A program made the position numbers and the translations under genes. Below, piece after piece: positions 14,194-20,781 of a stretch of 28,729 nucleotides of DNA. Each line of letters opens with the position of its first letter. Positions within the stretch are counted from its first letter, which is position 1. The notes beneath the pieces are model-generated. The model ran no database searches and was not told the DNA's origin. It saw only the letters and a list, made by a program, of their open reading frames with translations. Source of the stretch: JAXIHJ01 sp034189755 (lineage in GTDB: Bacteria; Planctomycetota; Phycisphaerae; SM23-33); the NCBI GenBank assembly GCA_034189755.1, contig JAXIHJ010000002.1, positions 1-28,729 on the forward strand. Direction: 5' to 3'.

Positions 14194-15258
14194 GCTGATG
14201 ATCTTCCGCACGCTTCGTTCGCTGACCGGCTGGATGACGCCTCGGTCGGTGATGATGGCCGTGATAAGCTCGGCCGGGGTTACGTCGAAGGCAGGCGAGC
14301 AGGTCCTGACACCCTCGGGCGCGGTTCGCCGGCCGAAGCCGGCGGTTATCTCGTCGCCGTCACGCTGCTCGATGGGAATCTCGTCGCCGCTTGCCAAGCC
14401 CAGGTCGAACGTGCTGTACGGCGCGGCTACGTAAAAAGGAATGTCGTGCCTCGCAGCCAGGACTGCCAGGCTATACGTGCCGATTTTGTTTGCGGCGTCG
14501 CCGTTTGCAGCTATGCGGTCAGCGCCGGTGAAGACAGCCTGCACCCGGCCTTCGCGCATGACCTGGGCGGCCATGTTGTCGGTGATGACGACGGTGTCGA
14601 TGCCGGCCTGCATAAGTTCCCACGCGGTCAGCCGGCTGCCCTGGAGCAGAGGGCGGGTCTCGTCGCAATAAACGGTGAACTCATGGCCGGCTGCGCTGGC
14701 GACGTACATGCCGGCCGTCGCCGTACCTATGCCCGCCGTCGCCAAAGCGCCGGCGTTGCAGTGCGTCAGCACGCCGGTGCACTTGCAAACCAGCGGCGCC
14801 GCAGCCTGGCCGATGGCCAGACACATCGCCTCGTCCTCGGCGTGTATGGCCTTTGCCTCGGCGAGCATCGCCTCCTGCGCCTCGGCCGGTGCGAGCTGTG
14901 CACGGCGGACATGCCCTAAAACACGCCGGATTGCCCATGCAAGGTTCACAGCCGTCGGGCGGGAGGCTTCCAGATACTCAGCCGCCTTCTCCAGGCCCGC
15001 GATAAAATCCTCGCCGCCGGGAATTTCCTGCCCGGCCAGCACCATGCCGTAGCCGGCCGCCACGCCGATCGCCGGGGCACCTCGCACTACCAGCCGGCTG
15101 ATGGCATCCCGCAGCGATGCCGTGTCGCGGCAGTCTGCAAACTCCCGGCAGACAGGCAGTTTTGTCTGGTCCAGAAGGCGCAAATATCCCTTGCCTGCAT
15201 CGCCGCGCCACTCGATTACCCTCACCGGAGGACGAACTGATACATCCCGCTCATTCAT
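14185..15258 (-). CDS. mtnA: S-methyl-5-thioribose-1-phosphate isomerase
   Basis: MtnA converts methylthioribose 1-phosphate to methylthioribulose 1-phosphate in the methionine salvage pathway. The 357-residue protein has V-V-R-G-A-P-A-I-G (58-66), the catalytic cysteine C167 in T-H-C-N-A-G-A-L-A-T, and the catalytic aspartate D247 in F-T-G-A-D-R-I-A-A-N-G-D. It is homologous to eIF2B-type subunits, but these residues identify the isomerase. I choose ATG 15258: it gives the usual family length, and a -10-like TACTGT sits 8 bases upstream with TTGCCT 17 bp further. The frame is open to a GTG at 15336, whose extra 26 residues look unrelated. No other salvage genes are in the window. Confidence 0.92.
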   Translation of the reverse strand: MNERDVSVRPPVRVIEWRGDAGKGYLRLLDQTKLPVCREFADCRDTASLRDAISRLVVRGAPAIGVAAGYGMVLAGQEIPGGEDFIAGLEKAAEYLEASRPTAVNLAWAIRRVLGHVRRAQLAPAEAQEAMLAEAKAIHAEDEAMCLAIGQAAAPLVCKCTGVLTHCNAGALATAGIGTATAGMYVASAAGHEFTVYCDETRPLLQGSRLTAWELMQAGIDTVVITDNMAAQVMREGRVQAVFTGADRIAANGDAANKIGTYSLAVLAARHDIPFYVAAPYSTFDLGLASGDEIPIEQRDGDEITAGFGRRTAPEGVRTCSPAFDVTPAELITAIITDRGVIQPVSERSVRKIISLD

Positions 15259-15266
15259 GGGAAACA

Positions 15267-15295
15267 ACAGTATTGGAATTGGCGATTCGAGGCAA
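15267..15295 (-). promoter_or_regulatory. Putative mtnA promoter TTGCCT-N17-TACTGT, near-leaderless
   Basis: On the minus strand TTGCCT (15295-15290) and TACTGT (15272-15267) are 17 bp apart. The -10 ends 8 bases before ATG 15258, predicting a leader of about one base. Confidence 0.4.
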
Positions 15296-15358
15296 GGTTC
15301 AAACGCCGCCGGCCCATATTGCAGAAGCAGGTTCACCTTTTAGAGGGCATCTGGCCGA

Positions 15359-15364
15359 TATAGT
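15359..15364 (+). promoter_or_regulatory. Possible -10 box (TATAGT) for csrA
   Basis: TATAGT lies about 105 bp upstream of the csrA start. The -35 is weak (CCTTTT-like). It would give a leader of about 100 nt that contains the short CCGGC/GCCGG hairpin and GGA motifs. Confidence 0.3.
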
Positions 15365-15433
15365 ACCGAAAGACCTAAAGTAACAGGTTTGAGACCGGGC
15401 TGGGCCAAGGCCGTTTGCCTTTGCACCGTAAAC

Positions 15434-15471
15434 CCGGCCAAAGCCGGCGATTCCAAGGAAGGAGCCGAGGA
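15434..15471 (+). promoter_or_regulatory. csrA leader: hairpin plus GGA-rich ribosome-binding site
   Basis: A short hairpin (CCGGC 15434-15438, GCCGG 15443-15447, 4-nt loop) precedes AAGGAAGGAG (15455-15464). Three GGA triplets (15457, 15461, 15469) overlap or flank the ribosome-binding site and the ATG. CsrA binds GGA-containing sites, so this arrangement fits autorepression, a known behaviour of CsrA in other bacteria; here it is inferred. Confidence 0.45.
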
Positions 15472-15740
15472 TGCTGGTGCTGTCTAGACAACGCGACGAG
15501 ACGATCATGATCGGCGATGACGTCGAGATTACCATCGTCGATATCCGGGGGGAAAAGGTCCGGCTGGGCATCACCGCCCCGCCGCACGTGCCGGTCCACC
15601 GCAAGGAAGTGTACGAGGCGATTAAGCGGGAGAAGAAGGCCTCCGGCCTGACCGGAGACCAAGCCGACCATGTGCAGTCCCTGGCCAATCGAAGGCGCCA
15701 CAAGGAGCCTGGCCAACCCGACAAAGAACAATCCCGCTAG
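15471..15740 (+). CDS. csrA: Carbon storage regulator CsrA
   Basis: An 89-residue CsrA/RsmA homologue. The N-terminus M-L-V-L-S-R-Q-R-D-E-T-I-M-I-G and the following V-E-I-T-I-V-D-I-R-G-E-K-V-R-L-G-I-T-A-P match the family's beta-strand core. V-P-V-H-R-K-E-V-Y matches the end of the core, where RNA-binding residues lie. CsrA dimers bind GGA motifs in mRNA leaders and block or stabilise translation, often governing motility and biofilm switches. The C-terminus is about 25 residues longer than the minimal family and highly charged. Start ATG 15471 has a strong AAGGAAGGAG. The stop TAG (15738-15740) shares CTAG with the stop of the convergent HD-GYP-like gene. No flagellar genes or fliW are nearby. 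Confidence 0.93.
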   Translation: MLVLSRQRDETIMIGDDVEITIVDIRGEKVRLGITAPPHVPVHRKEVYEAIKREKKASGLTGDQADHVQSLANRRRHKEPGQPDKEQSR

Positions 15741-16567
15741 CCGTCGGCGACCATTGCTTCTTCGAGTTCCGGCAGGTTCGTTACCGCAGCCAGCGCGTTT
15801 ACACAGGCCTCGTCGTATCCCGCCGGAGAACACCGCCGCATTTCCCGCATGGCCTCCAGTGGCGAGATGGCCTGCCGATAAGGGCGGTCGTGCGTCATGG
15901 CGTCATAGGCGTCCGCCGCCGCCAGTATCCTGGCCCCGACGGGAATTTCATCGCCCGCCAGGCCGAAAGGATACCCCGTACCGTTCATCCGCTCGTGGTG
16001 ATATTGAATAGCCGGCAAAATCTCCCGAAGCGACTTCAGCGGCTTGAGAATCTCGTAAGACGCCTTGCTGTGCTTCTGCACGTCGCGAAATTCATGCACG
16101 CCCAGCCGGGAGGGTTTGCTGAGTATTTTTTCCGATATGGCCAGCAGGCCGATATCACGGAGTTGGCCCGCCAGGTTCAGCATTCTGCACTTTTCCTCAG
16201 GCAGGCTGAGCCTGCGTGCGATCTGCTCGGCCAGGTCTCCGACGCGCCGGCTTCGGCCTCGCGCATAGCCCTGGTGGCATTCGACAAACCGGATAATCCG
16301 CCGCAATACGTCCACGTAGTGGCGCTCGGCCTTCAGCGAAGCCCTGTGAATTACAACGGATTCCCGCCGCAGGTGCCCGACGGCCCGATGGACCTGAAAT
16401 ACCAGCACAACCGCGATGGCTACAATCACGCAGCCCAGTGCGAAACTCGCGCCGTGCCAGCCTACCATCGCCATCGCAAGCGACGCCACCGCAATGGCTA
16501 TGACACTTAGGGAAACAGGTCGAACGACCTGGTAGGCTTCAGACAACAGCTTGATACGCTGCAACAT
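15737..16567 (-). CDS. Membrane HD-GYP-like protein with degenerate catalytic site
   Basis: A 276-residue protein with two N-terminal membrane helices (about residues 18-36 and 40-57) and a C-terminal HD-GYP-type domain (about 80-250), the fold of c-di-GMP phosphodiesterases. The signature H-H-E-R-M-N-G-T-G-Y-P (190-200) and the segment D-A-Y-D-A-M-T-H-D-R-P-Y-R (219-231) are well preserved. However, the first metal-ligand histidine is R105 (G-R-S-R-R-V), and the HD dyad itself is R137-D138 (L-R-D-I-G-L) with the usual following lysine replaced by leucine. It is therefore probably not an active phosphodiesterase, and may bind ligand or partners instead. ATG 16567 has AGGAG upstream. Its stop overlaps that of csrA. 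Confidence 0.82.
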   Translation of the reverse strand: MLQRIKLLSEAYQVVRPVSLSVIAIAVASLAMAMVGWHGASFALGCVIVAIAVVLVFQVHRAVGHLRRESVVIHRASLKAERHYVDVLRRIIRFVECHQGYARGRSRRVGDLAEQIARRLSLPEEKCRMLNLAGQLRDIGLLAISEKILSKPSRLGVHEFRDVQKHSKASYEILKPLKSLREILPAIQYHHERMNGTGYPFGLAGDEIPVGARILAAADAYDAMTHDRPYRQAISPLEAMREMRRCSPAGYDEACVNALAAVTNLPELEEAMVADG

Positions 16568-16707
16568 GCCTACGAATCTCCTGTAGACCCCAACTCCTCG
16601 CCATACAGGTAACGTACGATTTGCTCAGAGGATATGCCTACCCCGGCTGAAATAAATCTCGGATTTCCTCTTACAATGCAGCGTTTTGCGGCTTTGCGGA
16701 GAAGTCT

Positions 16708-17253
16708 TCAGAGAAGCGGCTTTTGCCCGTGATTCTTTCGTAGCGCCTGTGCTGCGGCGAAGATGTGTCGCTCTGATTTCAGCAGTCCCGCGAGGTTGGA
16801 GGTTGTTATTCCGAGGTAGGCTGCGGCTTCGGCAAGCCGGCCCTCGCAGGCCTCCAGAACGTCCAGCAGGAAGGCGCCCACCTGCCAGAAGCGGCGGTCT
16901 TTTCTGCCTATCTCCAGCCGCCGCGGCGCCTGCGGCCCGCGCCCGCGAGGCTCGAAAATGCATTCGGCGACCACCGGCGGAAGTTCCGCCGAGTTAATGT
17001 CGATGGGCCGACGCAGCCGGCACGCCAGATTCATTCGCAGCCGGGCCAAGGCAGTGCGCCTGTTCTCATGCTGCGAGCGGCTGCCGTCGCCGTGGGCGGT
17101 GAGGCCGGTGGCACGATGCTTCAGACGGACAGCCGACGATACCTTGTTGCGGTGCTGCCCGCCCGGGCCGGATGACTTGTATATGTGTACGTCGCACCCG
17201 GCCAGCAGCATCTCATCAGCTAACGATAAATCGTCCCGCTTGTGGTCCGCCAT
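16708..17253 (-). CDS. Release-factor-like protein with GGQ motif (ribosome-rescue type)
   Basis: A 181-residue protein. The N-terminal half is a class I release-factor catalytic domain with S-S-G-P-G-G-Q-H-R-N-K, GGQ at residues 31-33, which triggers peptidyl-tRNA hydrolysis in the ribosome. There is no stop-codon-recognition domain, so it resembles ArfB/YaeJ-like rescue factors or the release-factor-like proteins of unknown specificity. The C-terminal part (about 135-165: A-E-A-A-A-Y-L-G-I-T-T-S-N-L-A-G-L-L) looks like a helix-turn-helix rather than the basic tail of ArfB. ATG 17253 is preceded after 6 bases by TACAAT and no Shine-Dalgarno, so the mRNA is probably leaderless. The frame is open to 17292. 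It is divergent from the dehydrogenase gene. Confidence 0.78.
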   Translation of the reverse strand: MADHKRDDLSLADEMLLAGCDVHIYKSSGPGGQHRNKVSSAVRLKHRATGLTAHGDGSRSQHENRRTALARLRMNLACRLRRPIDINSAELPPVVAECIFEPRGRGPQAPRRLEIGRKDRRFWQVGAFLLDVLEACEGRLAEAAAYLGITTSNLAGLLKSERHIFAAAQALRKNHGQKPLL

Positions 17254-17259
17254 GGGCAA

Positions 17260-17265
17260 ATTGTA
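17260..17265 (-). promoter_or_regulatory. Putative -10 box (TACAAT) of the GGQ gene, leaderless
   Basis: On the minus strand TACAAT ends 6 bases before ATG 17253, placing the expected start of transcription on the A of the start codon. The -35 region is weak. Confidence 0.4.
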
Positions 17266-17320
17266 CCATAATGCGTCAAAAACATGTCTCACGCGGCATT
17301 TTGCCGGGGACTGCTATATC

Positions 17321-17349
17321 TTGTCGCTATCCGCCCGACCGGGTACGAT
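17321..17349 (+). promoter_or_regulatory. Putative promoter TTGTCG-N17-TACGAT, leaderless
   Basis: TTGTCG (17321-17326) and TACGAT (17344-17349) are 17 bp apart, and the -10 ends 6 bases before ATG 17356. The layout is nearly identical to the hisF promoter. No Shine-Dalgarno is visible. Confidence 0.45.
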
Positions 17350-17355
17350 GTCCCA

Positions 17356-18306
17356 ATGTGTTCATCATCCGGGCCACATTGGAAAATCGTCGTAACCGAA
17401 CCAATGAACGACTCTTCGCTGGCGTATCTGTCTCAGCACGGGCAGGTTTGCCAGGCAACAGCTCAAACCGTCGCCGATGTCATCGCCGATGCCGACGCGC
17501 TTGTGGTGCGAACTTACACGCAGGTGGACGCGCTGCTGCTGGAGCGGGCGCCGGCCCTGAAGGTCGTAGGCCGGGCCGGCGTGGCGCTGGAAAACATCGA
17601 CCTGCCGGCATGCCGCGACCGGGGCATCCGGGTGGTTTACACGCCCGAAGCAAATGCGCTTGCGGTAGTCGATTACACAATCGCCATGATCCTGCGGCTC
17701 AATCGCCGATTCTGGCCCATGACAGGCTGCGTGCCGCCCGATGAGTTCCATGCAATACGCAAAAACAGGTTCGGCCGGTTTCTTTCAGGCACAACGCTCG
17801 GCGTCGTCGGAGCGGGGCGAATCGGCAGCCGTGTCGGCCGGGCCGCCGTGGCTCTCGGCATGAAGGTGCTCTATAACGATATCAAAGACATTCAATTAGA
17901 CTACCCCGCCGAGTCCGTAGACAAACCAACACTCTACGCCAACAGCGACATAGTAACAATCCACGTGCCCCTGACCGACCTGACGCGAAAGTTTATCAGC
18001 GCCGAGACGCTAAGGCAGTTCCGCAGCGGGTCGCAGTTTATCAACGCCGCCCGCGGACAGTGCGTGGACTACGCAGCCCTGGCCGACGCTGTCCGGTCAG
18101 GCAAGGTTGCCGCGACGGCCATCGATTGCCACGACCCCGAGCCGCCGCCGGCGGACTATCCCATGTTCGGCCTCGGCGAGAACGTCGTCCTCACCCCACA
18201 CATCGCCGCTCGTGTGCCGGCAGCCTACAACGCCATGTGCGACGTCGTTTACGACATCGTCGCCGTCCTCGAAGGCCGACCGCCGAAATATCCGGCTCAG
18301 CTATAG
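17356..18306 (+). CDS. D-isomer-specific 2-hydroxyacid dehydrogenase (phosphoglycerate-dehydrogenase-like)
   Basis: A 316-residue NAD-dependent dehydrogenase. The nucleotide-binding Rossmann motif is G-V-V-G-A-G-R-I-G-S. Catalytic residues are present: arginine in I-N-A-A-R-G, glutamate in D-P-E-P-P, histidine in T-P-H-I-A-A. The family reduces 2-oxoacids or oxidises D-2-hydroxyacids; similarity to phosphoglycerate dehydrogenase is plausible, but there is no C-terminal regulatory domain, so the substrate is uncertain. ATG 17356 is chosen over ATG 17284 because the family fold begins at W-K-I-V-V-T-E-P and a promoter-like TTGTCG/TACGAT pair ends 6 bases before it. The gene is divergent from the GGQ gene and followed by a spacer with its own promoter for the HEAT-repeat gene. 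Confidence 0.85.
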   Translation: MCSSSGPHWKIVVTEPMNDSSLAYLSQHGQVCQATAQTVADVIADADALVVRTYTQVDALLLERAPALKVVGRAGVALENIDLPACRDRGIRVVYTPEANALAVVDYTIAMILRLNRRFWPMTGCVPPDEFHAIRKNRFGRFLSGTTLGVVGAGRIGSRVGRAAVALGMKVLYNDIKDIQLDYPAESVDKPTLYANSDIVTIHVPLTDLTRKFISAETLRQFRSGSQFINAARGQCVDYAALADAVRSGKVAATAIDCHDPEPPPADYPMFGLGENVVLTPHIAARVPAAYNAMCDVVYDIVAVLEGRPPKYPAQL

Positions 18307-18384
18307 TCCACGCATAGCCACTCGCAGGCTGTCCAATGCAACAGGCTGCCGGTGCGCCGTCTGCCCAAAGCCTGTCCTATTTTG

Positions 18385-18412
18385 TTGACACTTCTGGTGC
18401 ATTTTCTATAAT
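18385..18412 (+). promoter_or_regulatory. Consensus sigma70-type promoter TTGACA-N16-TATAAT
   Basis: Both hexamers are exact consensus: TTGACA at 18385-18390 and TATAAT at 18407-18412, with a 16-bp spacer. The predicted start at about 18419 leaves a 64-nt leader carrying AGGAG (18470-18474) before GTG 18483. This is the strongest promoter match in the window. Confidence 0.75.
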
Positions 18413-18482
18413 CGCCTGCAATAATTGCCTCGTGGCGCAAGGCTGGCTGATTCGACTCGTTAACAGCGCAGGAGACGTCATA

Positions 18483-20687
18483 GTGATAAACAGACGACCC
18501 CTTCTGGCGGCGATGATGGTATCGCTGGTTCTTCTGACCGCCTGGCAGGTCTTCGCCCAGGAAGTCCCGCCCGCGGAAAGCAAGCCAGCGGTTGTTGAAA
18601 CCGACTCGAAGCAGAAAGACCAGAAGCTTTCCGATCTCTGGGACGACCTGCTGCACTACATCAAAATTGCCCGCGCGGACCTGGCCCGCAGCTACGGCCA
18701 GGCAATACTCGAATCCGGCGCCGAGCCGAGGGAGCTTTACCTGCTGGCGGCCAACACCGCCGCCTCGCAGACGATTCTCGCTCGCGGAGCACGCCTGGAA
18801 GGCATGAAGGAAATCGTAGCCAACCTCAGCAAGATGATCGAGCAAGGCTACGAAGTCGAACGGGCCTCGCCGGAACAGATCGCCAAGGCTATCAAATCAC
18901 TCGGCGCCGGCGTTCGGTCGTACGAAATCGGCGCACGCCGACTGGAACGCAGCGGCGAGTACGCCCTGCCTCAGCTCGTCCACAAGCTGATGAACCCCAA
19001 CACCTCGGCCACGCTCGTCGAATGCATCCTGACGTTCCTGCCGCGGCTGAGTAAGGAGGCGGTTCGCCCGCTTTCGGTCGCCCTGCAAACCAAAGATCCC
19101 AGGCTCCAGGAAATTTTCGCCAACGCCCTGGGCAGAATTGGGTATCCGATTGCTGCGCCGAGGCTGAAGGAACTAATGGAGCGCAAGGGCCTGTTGGATC
19201 GCACCAGGAGAATCGTCCAGGCGGCATTGATCGCCTGCGGCGATCGCGAGGTAATGGAAAAAAGTACCGCCTGGCTATACTACGACCTGGCGCTGAAGTA
19301 TTACTACCAGGCCGAGTCGGTCGTGCCCGATGTTCGCTACGATAAAGCCAACGTATGGTACTGGCAGGAAGGCGTGGGTCTGACGTACAAGCAGGTTCCA
19401 CGCGAGATTTTCTGTGATATTTACGCCATGCGTATGGCCCGCCTGGCGCTGGAGCATGATTCGAACTTCTATCCGGCCGTTTCGCTGTGGCTGGCTGCGA
19501 ACCTGAAGAAACAGGCCGACCTGCCCGCCGGCGCCACCGACCCCACACGCGGTGAAAATCAGCCTTCAGCCCAATACTACGCCCTGGCCAGCAGCCCAAA
19601 GTATCTCCAGCACGTCTTGGCCCGAGCGCTGCGCGACCGCAATTCGGCGGTGGCAATCGGTGCAATCGAAGCGATGGTAAATACATCCGGCAGCAAAAGT
19701 CTCGTCAAGCCAGTTGCCGGCGGCGCCCAGCCGCTGGTCGAAGCGCTGTCGTATCCGGACCGCCAGGTGCGGTTCCTGGCGGCGGTCTCACTGGCCGACG
19801 CCATGCCGGAGAAGCACTTCAACGGCTACCAGATCGTAATGCCGGTCCTAGCCGAGGCGATGCGCCAGACAGGCCAAAAGACGGCCATGCTCGTCGTCGC
19901 CGATGAGCAGCAACGAAACATTCTAAAAGACGCCCTTCGGGCCGCCGGGTATACGGTGATCGATGAACCCAACTCGTCCAAGGCGTTGACCGCTGCACGC
20001 AGTTCAGCCGGCGTGGACGTGGCGGTCCTGGCAGCCAAGCCCGAAGCAGGCGAGGTCGTGGCGATGCTCCGAAGGGAGCCGAACTTCCTGGCATTGCCGG
20101 TCGTAATCGCCTCCGAAACCGCCACGTACACCAACCTGGCCAAGTTTGATAAACGCATCGTTCTGATGCCCGCCAAGGCCGGCGCCGACGCGGTAAGCGA
20201 TGCACTAAAACGGGCGACGGGCCTCAGCGGAAAGCCTATGGCTGCCGAGCAGGCCACCCAATGGGTCGTCCGTGCCGCCGAGTCAATTCGCCAGCTTGGC
20301 CTGAGGGGCAACAGGGTCTACAACCTGGACCGTGCCCGCCCGACGTTGACGGCAGCCTTGAGCGACTCGCGCAACACCGTGCAGGTTGCGGCGGCCAGGG
20401 CGCTGGCTGTCCTGTCGTCACCCAAAGCCCAGCAGGCTATCTGCGCCCTTGGAGCCAAGGCCGACGCCGATGAAGCCGTCCGCATCGAGGCGTTGAAATC
20501 GCTGGGTGAGTCACTTCGCAGGTTCGGCATGCGGCTTCCCGACCGGCAGTCCGCGGATGTGCTGGAGATTGTTACGGGCGACGGGTCGGAAAACTTGCGA
20601 AAAGCCGCCGCCCAGGCGCTAGGCGCGATGAACCTGCCCAGTGATAAAATTCAATCGCTGATTCTCGGCACGGCCGGCAACGACTGA
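18483..20687 (+). CDS. Exported HEAT-repeat protein with embedded receiver-like domain
   Basis: A 734-residue protein with a signal peptide (N-terminus M-I-N-R-R-P, hydrophobic core, likely cleavage after V-F-A, residue 25). Helical HEAT-like repeats cover about residues 140-250, 370-460 and 600-725. Between them, about residues 465-580, lies a segment with the order of a response-regulator receiver: M-L-V-V-A-D-E-Q-Q-R, then G-Y-T-V, then D-V-A-V-L-A-A-K-P, then L-P-V-V-I-A-S-E, then I-V-L-M-P-A-K. The phospho-acceptor aspartate is replaced by alanine. No enzymatic motif is seen; a scaffold role is likely. Start GTG 18483 has AGGAG 8 bases upstream; the frame is open to 18336 but the signal peptide and promoter fix the start. 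It is followed by the pnt operon after 94 bp. Confidence 0.75.
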   Translation: MINRRPLLAAMMVSLVLLTAWQVFAQEVPPAESKPAVVETDSKQKDQKLSDLWDDLLHYIKIARADLARSYGQAILESGAEPRELYLLAANTAASQTILARGARLEGMKEIVANLSKMIEQGYEVERASPEQIAKAIKSLGAGVRSYEIGARRLERSGEYALPQLVHKLMNPNTSATLVECILTFLPRLSKEAVRPLSVALQTKDPRLQEIFANALGRIGYPIAAPRLKELMERKGLLDRTRRIVQAALIACGDREVMEKSTAWLYYDLALKYYYQAESVVPDVRYDKANVWYWQEGVGLTYKQVPREIFCDIYAMRMARLALEHDSNFYPAVSLWLAANLKKQADLPAGATDPTRGENQPSAQYYALASSPKYLQHVLARALRDRNSAVAIGAIEAMVNTSGSKSLVKPVAGGAQPLVEALSYPDRQVRFLAAVSLADAMPEKHFNGYQIVMPVLAEAMRQTGQKTAMLVVADEQQRNILKDALRAAGYTVIDEPNSSKALTAARSSAGVDVAVLAAKPEAGEVVAMLRREPNFLALPVVIASETATYTNLAKFDKRIVLMPAKAGADAVSDALKRATGLSGKPMAAEQATQWVVRAAESIRQLGLRGNRVYNLDRARPTLTAALSDSRNTVQVAAARALAVLSSPKAQQAICALGAKADADEAVRIEALKSLGESLRRFGMRLPDRQSADVLEIVTGDGSENLRKAAAQALGAMNLPSDKIQSLILGTAGND

Positions 20688-20781
20688 ATCCGATGGAGGC
20701 AGAAGCTACTTCGTTTGGTCCGCCGTGGGTCCTTTCAAACCTGTAAAGCCTGATTCATCAGCATAGAGAAAGCCGACTATC

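Noticed and set aside
15259..15336. GTG start at 15336 for mtnA
   Set aside because: The extra 26 residues are not typical of the family, and the promoter-like elements at 15267-15295 would lie inside that extension.
15371..15460. c-di-GMP (GEMM) or other known riboswitch upstream of csrA
   Set aside because: Short GCCAAAGCC-like strings recall part of GEMM, but the rest of the consensus and its pairing are absent.
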